Assembly: GCF_014839805.1 (NCBI RefSeq)
Contig: NC_051141.1
Location: 13,710,777-13,774,776, forward strand
Length of the DNA stretch: 64,000 nucleotides
Direction: 5' to 3'
Source: Manduca sexta
Taxonomy: Eukaryota > Arthropoda > Insecta > Lepidoptera > Sphingidae
This document shows positions 50,901 to 54,700 of this stretch, in pieces. Both the position numbers and the translations under genes were made by a program. Every line of letters starts with the position of its first letter. The stretch's first letter is position 1. The notes under the pieces were generated by a model. It made no database searches. It saw nothing but the letters and a program-made list of their open reading frames with translations, and was not told where the DNA came from.

Positions 50901-51745
50901 CGTGTGACAGAATAGTTCCTCTTAAAAAATTCTAACATATTATAAAATAGAGACCCCAGCCACATCTTTCTTCATGACAACTCGATAAACTCAAAAACTA
51001 CCTAACGGGTTTCCCGCGAAAAAATATAGCGGGATTTTTATTCCGTAATCTATACTGTTAGGTATATAAAGGTAAAGAATTTGTTTTTTTTTTGTTTATT
51101 TGAACGCGCTAATCTCGGGAATTATAAGTTTGAATTGAAAAATTATTTCAGTGTTGGAAAGCTCATTTATCGAGGAAGGCTATACCATCACGATATAACC
51201 AATAGAAATGGAGCAATTTTAATGTTACATAAAGGGAGAATATTTATTTCTTCTGAGAGCTTCCGTTGCGTGCGCAGCATAAATGGTTACAATTATGCAA
51301 CAAATACGTATGAAGGAATTGTTCCTCTAAAGAATATGTTATAAAACAGATCCCACCTACATCTATCGGCCGAATGAACGCGATAAAGTCAAAAACTATC
51401 CAATGGATTGCGATAAAATTTGGTATAGAGATAATTTAAGACCCTGGAAGGGAAATAAACTAGTGTATCCTGGAAAAATATAAAACGTGACTTTTATATA
51501 AGAAAAAATTATCCCGGAAAAACTTTCACCACGCGGGCGGAGCCGCGGGCAAAAATAAGTCATATAATTTACGCCCACGATTTGGAGCTTTGAAAATTTC
51601 AATTGTAATTTATAAGAGCTCTTATACAAAAAATTTGAAAAGGCCGCCTAACAATTAGATCCTATTAATTCGATGTTTATCAAGATGACACGTCATATGA
51701 ACTTAACTTACTCGTCTTGAGAATGCAAAAATCACTGGAGTTTAT
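8251..51745 (-). CDS. Pdfr: Pigment-dispersing factor receptor-like class B GPCR (13 exons, 5' end missing)
   Basis: This is the gene-level entry; exons follow separately. Joined exons (51712-51745, 36592-36702, 28740-28897, 27066-27169, 26234-26390, 23234-23463, 22590-22662, 19860-19945, 18874-19060, 13583-13698, 10050-10184, 9783-9867, 8251-8322) total 1548 nt, giving 515 codons in one open frame. All junctions are GT/AG and match in phase. Seen in the translation: six ectodomain cysteines (C7, C16, C25, C39, C55, C80), seven hydrophobic helices, a TM3-ECL2 cysteine pair (C192, C267) and the class B TM6-TM7 block. Similarity to Drosophila PDFR is strong by memory, e.g. 'CWPPT.AG', 'LLQVIIRL', 'PYLCE.SY', 'RKAVRAA.VLLPLLGITN'. 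Known for the family: a Gs-coupled plasma-membrane receptor for the clock peptide PDF. No start codon or signal peptide was located; it probably lies upstream of 51745. Other secretin-family receptors fit less well. Confidence 0.88.
8323..9782. other. Pdfr last intron with old repeat
   Basis: This is an intron between the last two coding exons. About 8620-8920 resembles a dispersed repeat (GC-richer, 'gcgagcaaaaggggcgggtg'). No other feature was recognised. Confidence 0.4.
9783..9867 (-). CDS. Pdfr: Pdfr cytoplasmic tail exon
   Basis: Acceptor 'aagttacag' precedes 9867. The peptide E-S-A-P-E-N-I-V-F-E-E-L-S-F-G-Y continues with D-R-R-R-D-P-E-K-N-F. The 3' border is an inference: gtattt, followed by a long T run, is the only GT that keeps the last exon open. 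The open frame runs on to 9582 without a canonical donor, so another end is possible. Confidence 0.65.
10050..10184 (-). CDS. Pdfr: Pdfr cytoplasmic tail exon
   Basis: The acceptor used is 'ttccccag' before 10184, because the other nearby AG would put a stop in frame. The exon encodes residues 420-463 with several serines and two cysteines. Its donor gtaagt is so placed that an unspliced transcript reads GAG TAA at once, so retaining this intron would end the protein cleanly at residue 464. No homology was recognised for the tail; assignment rests on phase and splice sites. Confidence 0.8.
10287..11880 (+). repeat. Dispersed repeat with about 7 tandem units of 140 bp
   Basis: It opens with 'taaccgacttaaaaaaaaag' and continues into tandem units that each contain a 'ccccttttcaggggtaggca' block, at about 10606, 10752, 10889, 11030, 11176, 11317 and 11453. 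Units alternate between two versions: 'aacatttgagcgcg' with 'gtttagtggactc', and 'accacagcgcgatag' with 'gtttgcttgaatc'. The repeat is therefore about 283 bp as dimers. The segment after the array recurs at 39180-39440 downstream of a second array. Confidence 0.85.
11590..13005. repeat. Inverted repeat pair flanking the R1-like insertion
   Basis: About 130 bp at 11590-11730 ('attggataccaattttggag' inside) recur as reverse complement at 12870-13000. The same pair is seen at 39190-39310 and 39440-39520, without the inserted LINE. Confidence 0.75.
11914..12703 (-). mobile_element. 5'-truncated R1-like LINE with poly(A) and 16-bp target duplication
   Basis: The minus strand ends in a poly(A) of about 40 (poly T at 11913-11953). 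It is flanked by 'gtgtattacactccct' at 11898-11913 and again at 12704-12719. The coding remnant shows H-G-V-L-S-F-R-T-T-Q-V-L-T-G-H-G-C-F-G and, after a frameshift, V-E-V-C-P-A-W-A-E-P-R-R-V-L. Together these are the C-terminal zinc-finger part of R1-type reverse transcriptases. The clean duplication and long tail indicate a fairly recent insertion. Confidence 0.85.
13006..13582. other. Pdfr intron, nothing recognised
   Basis: This is AT-rich intron sequence without a recognisable element. Confidence 0.35.
13583..13698 (-). CDS. Pdfr: Pdfr helix-8 and tail exon
   Basis: An acceptor 'aataaacag' and donor gtaagc bound 38 codons plus two bases. The peptide begins V-K-Q-A-V-K-K-H-Y-R-N-Y, a basic amphipathic helix directly after the TM7 E-E, as expected for helix 8, then an arginine-rich tail. 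It enters in phase 0 and leaves in phase 2. Confidence 0.9.
14611..16826. mobile_element. Old TIR element split by a Jockey LINE
   Basis: Two halves (14611-14744 and 16627-16826) carry related ends: 'ggggccgttgaagtattacg' on the left and 'ggggccgttcaagtattatg' near the right. Both contain 'gtaacgtttt' blocks beside C- or G-rich runs. The LINE at 14745-16616 separates them. Confidence 0.6.
14745..16616 (+). mobile_element. Jockey-like LINE, internally deleted
   Basis: The target-site duplication 'agttaaattt' occurs at 14735-14744 and 16617-16626, with a short poly(A) before the right copy. The frame shows the pre-reverse-transcriptase region (14812-15340). From 15339 follow L-K-R-R-K-A-P-G-A-E-G-I-P-N-R and S-Y-R-P-I-S-L-L-R-S-L-G-K-L-Y-E-R-I. 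At about 15625 the sequence jumps straight to I-N-P-A-K-S-Q-A-I-V-F and the thumb. The palm with its catalytic F-A-D-D is missing, so it cannot retrotranspose. The region is strikingly GC-rich for this window. Confidence 0.85.
16827..18873. other. Pdfr intron with decayed dispersed-repeat copies
   Basis: Pieces at about 17580-17725 (inverted) and 18060-18570 (forward) belong to the same dispersed family as the 123-bp arrays ('gctcgcggcttcgcccacg'; 'ccataccaaatttcatcaaa'). A 'gatagatagata' run sits at 17017. The rest is AT-rich and unassigned. Confidence 0.55.
18874..19060 (-). CDS. Pdfr: Pdfr TM6-TM7 exon
   Basis: Acceptor 'gttaacag' and donor gtaagt bound residues 319-380. The exon opens KAVRAALVLLPLLGITNILS (TM6), then extracellular loop 3, then a TM7 with S-F-Q-G-F-F-I-A-V-I-Y-C-F-L-N-E-E. 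The S-F-Q-G-F-x-x-A-x-x-Y-C-F-x-N signature is diagnostic of secretin-family receptors. Confidence 0.96.
19860..19945 (-). CDS. Pdfr: Pdfr TM5-ICL3 exon
   Basis: Acceptor 'catttcag' and donor gtaaat bound residues 290-317: INFVFLINIMRVLIVKLR, then a short third intracellular loop T-T-T-S-E-L-V-R-V. N-I-x-R-V-L and K-L-R are conserved class B positions for G-protein contact. The split arginine codon is completed by the next exon. Confidence 0.94.
20590..21118 (+). mobile_element. Dispersed element ending 'gggacaccctgta'
   Basis: The right end reads 'tttctgggacaccctgtata'. Related arms occur at 41282-41940, 47925-48130, 50280-50575 and 52670-52790. Sharing between copies in opposite orientations shows that the end sequences are inverted repeats of one non-autonomous DNA element. 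This copy has the inner module (20600-20745) and one arm. Confidence 0.65.
21475..21839. mobile_element. Near-perfect palindromic element with TTAA borders
   Basis: Two arms of about 175 bp are reverse complements around an 8-9 bp spacer near 21656. It begins 'ttaaggtggtagctcaaggt' and ends with the reverse complement, 'accttgagctaccaccttaa'. The TTAA at both edges suggests a piggyBac-type target site, though the superfamily is unproven. It lies in the intron between Pdfr TM5 exons. Confidence 0.8.
22590..22662 (-). CDS. Pdfr: Pdfr ECL2-TM5 exon (73 nt)
   Basis: This short exon is easily missed. Acceptor 'gttccag' precedes 22662 and donor gtcagt follows 22590. It encodes ECWYGYNFHRLYWILQAPRL then G-V-I-L: the second extracellular loop cysteine C267 and tryptophan, then the start of TM5. 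Drosophila PDFR has C-L-W and YWILEGPRLAVIL at the same place. The length of 73 nt restores phase between the exons on either side. Confidence 0.93.
22880..23085 (+). other. GC-rich coding-like fragment of unknown origin
   Basis: A plus-strand frame reads F-Y-T-I-M-R-K-R-C-A-S-R-V-S-R-V-R-A-S-S-N-S-I-L and ends near 23071. It lacks splice sites in phase with Pdfr. The base composition contrasts with the flanks. It may be a retrotransposon fragment, but I cannot name it. Confidence 0.3.
23234..23463 (-). CDS. Pdfr: Pdfr TM3-TM4 exon
   Basis: The acceptor is ttttgttgcag and the donor gtaagt. Residues 189-264 start P-Y-L-C-E-S-S-Y, carry the TM3 cysteine C192, the signature W-M-L-I-E-G-L-Y-L-H, intracellular loop 2 and a TM4 with G-W-G-L-P. 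These are family-defining positions. The final codon is split after AT. Confidence 0.95.
24020..24120 (+). mobile_element. RTE LINE 3'-end fragment
   Basis: The sequence 'catgttcagcagtggacatc' followed by 'ctgcggctaataatgatga' is the 3' tail of lepidopteran RTE elements. It interrupts a dispersed-repeat copy: 'tttctga' recurs on both sides. Confidence 0.6.
24431..26047 (+). mobile_element. Dispersed element with expanded 123-bp array (forward copy)
   Basis: It starts 'aactagcttttgctcgcggc' and runs through a body of about 340 bp. It then contains ten tandem units of about 123 bp and ends in 'ctcttcagctttatataata'. Related single-unit copies occur elsewhere in the window (e.g. 46250-46670). 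It is a near match, in inverted orientation, to 52810-54180. Confidence 0.85.
24769..25998 (+). repeat. Tandem array, 10 units of 123 bp
   Basis: Units start near 24769, 24892, 25015, 25138, 25261, 25384, 25507, 25630, 25753 and 25876 at 'ccattactgctccgctccta'. From 25015 they alternate: 'gattagcc' units carry 'gcactccacg' and 'gatcagcc' units carry 'gcaatccacg'. This shows duplication in 246-bp dimers. Unit identity is high, suggesting recent expansion. Confidence 0.9.
26234..26390 (-). CDS. Pdfr: Pdfr TM2 exon
   Basis: The acceptor is ctttattttag and the donor gtgagt. Residues 137-188 read CLRNTRTRVHCSLFSAMLLQ, followed by V-I-I-R-L-I-L-Y-G-D-Q and an extracellular loop 1 rich in charged residues. 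The A-M-L-L-Q-V-I-I-R-L stretch is nearly the same as in Drosophila PDFR. The exon ends at a complete ATG codon, in phase with the proline that opens the TM3 exon. Confidence 0.94.
27066..27169 (-). CDS. Pdfr: Pdfr TM1 exon
   Basis: The acceptor is ttttttttcag and the donor gtaag. Residues 102-135 read FDIASSTRLMEIIGFSISL and continue as a hydrophobic TM1 ending in Y-T-Q-Y-R. The split arginine codon is completed by the next exon, giving the R-C-L-R-N-T-R-T intracellular loop 1 typical of class B receptors. Confidence 0.93.
27170..28739. other. Pdfr intron, AT-rich
   Basis: No open frame, TIR or array was recognised here. Confidence 0.35.
28740..28897 (-). CDS. Pdfr: Pdfr ectodomain exon with fifth and sixth cysteines
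   Basis: The acceptor is 'catcgag' and the donor gtaatg. Residues 50-101 hold C55 in F-R-K-C-S-E-E-G-L-W, the conserved W61, a glycosylation sequon N-E-T, W74 and C80, then an amphipathic linker to TM1. This matches the region of Drosophila PDFR that reads RKC..DG.W...PN. Phase 2 in, phase 0 out. Confidence 0.93.
28988..29174. mobile_element. Short TIR element
   Basis: The ends are 'cataggcgtacccaggt' and, in reverse complement, 'catagacgtacccaggt'. No target duplication is clear. A minute element of hAT-like appearance; superfamily uncertain. Confidence 0.5.
29175..31089. other. Gene-free intron sequence
   Basis: AT-rich with overlapping short frames near 29474-29777 that look like chance. 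Nothing is supportable. Confidence 0.35.
31090..32060 (+). mobile_element. LINE endonuclease-domain relic
   Basis: The frame from 31110 to 31436 reads R-R-D-C-E-S-T-G-F-H-T-N-K-D-G-G-G-V-L-I-A-I and later C-V-Y-L-P-S-P and L-V-G-D-F-N. These are hallmark positions of the apurinic-type endonuclease of Jockey/I-like LINEs. A later piece near 31900 is R-E-K-N-K-L-R. Stops break the remainder. Confidence 0.7.
32325..32485. mobile_element. Imperfect foldback MITE
   Basis: The segments 'tgacagctacgcgtgtgacg' and its loose reverse complement at 32430-32460, together with 'ataaccttattat' against 'ataaggttat', form a hairpin. No target duplication was recognised. Confidence 0.45.
33150..34005 (+). 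pseudogene. PIF/Harbinger transposase relic
   Basis: A C-terminal frame at about 33825-34013 reads F-G-I-W-K-H-R-F-P-V-V-A-L-T-L-R-L-S-L and then A-I-I-I-A-S-A-V-L-H-K-I-C. This matches the end of HARBI1-like transposases (F-G-x-W-K-x-R-F-P, A-x-x-x-A-x-A-V-L-H-N). Near 33174 an acidic N-terminal piece begins M-E-I-S-I-F-Y-S-D-S-D-D. The DDE core is absent. The mariner at 34008 follows immediately. Confidence 0.6.
34008..35313 (+). mobile_element. DD37D (maT-type) mariner-family transposon, nearly intact
   Basis: The ends 'cttagtctggccataaatac' (34008) and its near reverse complement ending at 35313 are flanked by TA at 34006-34007 and 35314-35315, for a total of 1306 bp. The transposase occupies most of it. 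Terminal-repeat spacing and size are normal for the IS630-Tc1-mariner group. Confidence 0.88.
34150..35070 (+). pseudogene. DD37D mariner transposase with one frameshift
   Basis: The start chosen is the ATG at 34150 (M-V-W-G-D-K-E-N-R), because the preceding in-frame residues are not family-like. Two helix-turn-helix regions occupy roughly residues 10-115, with a G-R-P-R linker. Catalytic positions are L-F-T-D-E-K, F-Q-Q-D-S-A-P-G-H and S-P-D-L-N-P-L-D-Y-D-L-W. The last two aspartates are 37 residues apart, which points to the maT group. A one-base loss near 35060 causes a stop at 35068-35070. The family frame resumes in another register to a TAA at 35188. Otherwise no stops are seen, so the copy is young. 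Confidence 0.85.
35489..35852 (-). CDS. Unrecognised minus-strand open frames downstream of heat-shock promoter
   Basis: An open frame of 119 codons contains I-S-V-G-G-Y-V-V-A-I-Y-P-V-M-T-P-D-Q-I and then D-A-D-S-V-G-C-W-H-F-G-Y-A. An overlapping frame ends F-R-Y-V-L-V-P-C-G-K-T-H-T-A-P-W-L-Q-I-S-D, with a gtaagt directly after the D. Composition looks more coding-like than the surroundings. I do not recognise a family. It could be a fragment of a transposon or an exon of an unknown transcript from the promoter at 36066-36117. Confidence 0.25.
36066..36117 (-). promoter_or_regulatory. Heat-shock-type promoter: HSE plus TATA box
   Basis: On the minus strand, alternating GAA/TTC triplets (36104-36106, 36109-36111, 36114-36116; 'ggaacattcttgaaaa' on plus) make a canonical three-unit heat shock element. 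About 30 bp downstream is TATAAAAGG (36074-36066), followed by a GC-rich likely start region. Spacing and order resemble insect Hsp70-type promoters. No Hsp70 coding sequence follows. Confidence 0.6.
36592..36702 (-). CDS. Pdfr: Pdfr ectodomain exon
   Basis: The exon is bounded by acceptor tttttgtcag and donor gtgagt. It encodes YSYCNATYDGYLCWPPTQAG followed by a segment with the fourth cysteine (residues 13-48 of the joined protein). The Y-C-N-A-T-Y-D-G-Y-L-C-W-P-P block is the hallmark hormone-binding core of class B receptors; N17 is a glycosylation sequon. It enters with two bases and leaves with one, in phase with both neighbours. A 1.2-kb foldback element begins about 190 bp upstream and a heat-shock-type promoter lies about 500 bp downstream. 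Confidence 0.93.
36892..38063. mobile_element. 1.2-kb foldback element with TTA target duplication
   Basis: Arms of about 500 bp are inverted copies (36892-37390 and 37561-38063) around a spacer of about 170 bp. Ends are 'tagtccattgaaaagttaca' and its near reverse complement, bordered by TTA at 36889-36891 and 38064-38066. Three-base TWA duplications suit PIF/Harbinger elements. A second small palindrome ('attagcattttgactt' and reverse) sits in the spacer at 37408-37446. It contains no coding frame. Confidence 0.8.
38478..39330 (+). repeat. Second copy of the 140-bp array family (3 units)
   Basis: It opens 'aaccacttaaaaaaaaggag' and has units near 38780, 38912 and 39051 with the 'aggggtaggcag' core, like 10287-11530. 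It lies within the proposed LTR. Confidence 0.8.
39565..39582 (+). promoter_or_regulatory. Primer-binding site resembling tRNA-Pro
   Basis: The 18 bases 'taggggctcgtccgggat' differ by one base from the classical proline-tRNA primer-binding site. They lie just after the proposed LTR end 'cacaaca', as expected for an LTR retroelement. Confidence 0.65.
39600..40512 (+). pseudogene. Retrotransposon gag relic with two zinc knuckles
   Basis: Broken frames from 39600 lead into an open stretch at 40099-40512. Near its end are a CX2CX3-4 to C knuckle (C-F-N-C-G-E) and a second imperfect one (C-L-K-F-N-D-F-G-H). These are typical of nucleocapsid regions in Gypsy-type elements. The first knuckle lacks the usual histidine and the second lacks its second cysteine. 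Upstream stops show it is dead. No pol frame follows. Confidence 0.65.
42083..44522. mobile_element. 2.4-kb foldback element with three arm copies
   Basis: Ends 'gtacaggttccctggtacac' and its near reverse complement are flanked by TA (42081-42082, 44523-44524). The left arm (42083-42560) pairs with the right arm (44100-44522). An extra arm in right-hand orientation sits at 43690-43980, so the right side is a tandem duplication. The centre is AT-rich with no coding frame that I trust. Confidence 0.75.
44844..45033 (-). CDS. TPPP-like exon 2 (terminal)
   Basis: One base completes the serine codon, then 62 residues follow to TGA at 44844-44846. The segment T-F-E-E-W-L-E-F-L-T-E-L and the C-G-L-P-G motif fit the second half of a p25-alpha domain. 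The codon pattern is clean, with no stops in 62 codons in very AT-rich surroundings. Confidence 0.8.
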
Positions 51746-54700
51746 CTGTTAGCACAATATCGCATGGACTAGGTATCTGAGACCCAGAATGGCATTTTCA
51801 GTTCACAAACTAATCGTCAATAATCCACCTACCTTGTTACTAAAAAGATGCTAAACACGTTGCCAGAATTGGCTTACTGCGACATTCATATTACAAATAC
51901 AAAATTGTAAAACGATATTTGTGAATAATTAAATTCCGAGCAGCCGGCTTGAAAGGTGTCGTAAACTTTTATTTCAATCTGCACGTGTCGGAAATGCAAC
52001 GATATTAAATTACTAAGAGTATTAAAGTAGTTCGCATTTGAAAATAAGTGATGTTTTACTTTTCCTGTTTTTATTTATAGAAAGTTCTGTCAACTAGCGT
52101 AGTATGCAAAGATTTTTTTTTTATTATTTTATTTAAAATTCTGAGCTCTGTTTTGTGCTTCAGTTATCATCTATTGTTCTTCAGTTGGCACTGTAAGTCA
52201 CTTTACCCTATTCAATTTCTGCACTATTCATTAGAATAATTCCGGGTGCATATAGGTACCATCATAAATTTGTGAAAAATGATAGTCGGAAATATTCTTT
52301 TCCAAACAATGCTTTTCGGATTGTAATATTTGGACTTGTCACTATTATTTTTAACCATAAACATAATATTCAATACATCGAACGGCTGATCAGTGCATGT
52401 CAGTACTCAGTAGTCATAAACGGCAAACATGAGCCAAGTGTGTGAAGAGATTCTTGCGCTTTCGTGCGAGCAATAAAATGCGAAATTAATGCGAATTGTA
52501 TCGAATTCGACGCTGAATATTTCCCTCCGAAATACAATTTTACGAGGGAATCATAAATACGCTTTTTAATGGCAGTTTATTTTTCTCTATGGGTATACCT
52601 TAGAATAGTATGTGTAGTGTACACTTAGTGTATTTTGCCATTAGATTACAACTATTTTTCTAACATCTCAGCATTCCTAAGGTTAATTACTATGAAAAAT
52701 CGCGGAATATACATGGGAGTGATTTAGATATTCCATGGGGTGCTCTGTCTCTGAACCTCCGCTTAACACTGTTATTTGGAACACTTTGTATATCTATACT
52801 TCTATACTTCTATACTATTATATAAAGCTGAAGAGTTTGTTTGTTTGTTTGTTTGAACGCGCTAATCTCAGGAACTACCGGTCCAAACTGAAAAATTCTT
52901 TTTGCGTTGGATAGCCCTTTGGTCGTGGAGTGCTATAGGCTATATATCATCACGCTATACCCAATAGGAGCGGAGCAGTAATGGCTAATCTCAGGAACTT
53001 CCGGTCCAAACTGAACAATTATTTTTGTGTTGGATAGCCCTTTATTCGTGGAGTGCTATAGGCTATATATATCACGCTATACCCAATAGGAGCGGAGCAG
53101 TAATGGCTAATCTCAGGAACTACCGGTCCAAACCGAAAAATTCTTTTTGCGTTGGATAGCCCTTTGTTTGTGGAGTGCTATAGGCTATATATCATCACGC
53201 TATACCCAATAGGAGCGGAGCAGTAATGGCTAATCTCAGGAACTACCGGTCCAAACTGAAAAATTCTTTTTGCGTTGGATAGCCCTTTGTTCGTGGAGTG
53301 CTATAGGCTATATATCATCACGCTATACCCAATAGGAGCGGAGAAGTAATGGCTAATCTCAGGAACTACCGGTCCAAACCGAAAAATTCTTTTTGCGTTA
53401 GATAGCCCTTTGTTTGTGGAGTGCTATAGGCTATATATCATCACGCTATACCCAATAGGAGCGGAGCAGTAATGGCTAATCTCAGGAAATACCGGTCCAA
53501 ACTGAAAAAATCCTTTTTGCGTTGGATAGCCCTTTGTTCGTGGAGTGCTAGAGGCTATATATCATCACGCTATACCCAATAGGAGCGGAGCAGTAATGGC
53601 TAATCTCAGGAACTACCGGTCCAAACCGAAAAATTCTTTTTGCGTTGGATAGCCCTTTGTTCGTGGAGTGCTAGAGGCTATATATCATCACGCTATGACC
53701 AATAGGAGCGGAGCAGTAATGACTAATCTCAGGAACTACCGGTTTGAACGGAAAAAATCTTTTTGTGTTGGATAGCCCTTTGTTCCTGGAGTGCTATAGG
53801 CTATATATCATCGCGCTATGACCAATAGGAGCGGAGCAGTAATGAAACATGTTGCAAAAACGGGAAAAATTATAAGTTTTGAGAGCTTCCGTTGCCTGCG
53901 CTGCGTAAACGGTTAAATTTATGCAACAATGATGTATGACGGGATTGTTCCACTTTAAAAGTTCTAAAAAATATATTATAAAACAAAGTCCCCCGCTGCA
54001 CCTGTCTATCTGAACGTGTTAAACCAAAAACTACCCAACGTATTAAGATGAAAATTGGTATGGAGACAGTTTGAGACCCTGGGAAGAACATAGGCTCCCG
54101 GGAAACTACTACTTTTATAACGGAAAACTTTAGCCTGAAAAACTTTATAACGCGGGCGGAGCCGCGGGCAAAAGCTAGTTATAGAATATAATTCACTTTG
54201 GTGCGTGTCTTGTTGCATAAATAAATTTTTCACGAAAACTAATACGAATACTTTTCTTTGTGTTAAAATTCTCATTAAACATATAGAATGTTACAGTCTA
54301 TCAAGCAATAACGAGCTCTGGTTGGAGGTAAGGTTCTAGTACTGAATAGTATCTAAAGTTAAATTGTGTTGAGCACAGCATGCTACAGGTATAGTGTTAA
54401 GGGGTTTCTTGTTATAATAGTGGTGCAATAAAATGTGGCAATTTGCAAGCTACTTAACAAAACTTGGCACTGTATTCAGTCTAGTGCACCGATTGTACGT
54501 ATGTAATATCTGGAGTGAAACGTGGAGATGATTATTAATTTGATAAGCTGTTTTTATCGTGCTTATTAATCCGCAGTTAAAAATACCTCTATAAAGAAAA
54601 ATAAAATATAATTTAATGCGAACTCTTTCGATATTGGATAAAAAGCTTAACGTATTAGGTAGTTTGTTAATTTCTTAAAATAGCTTGATCGATTATAAGC

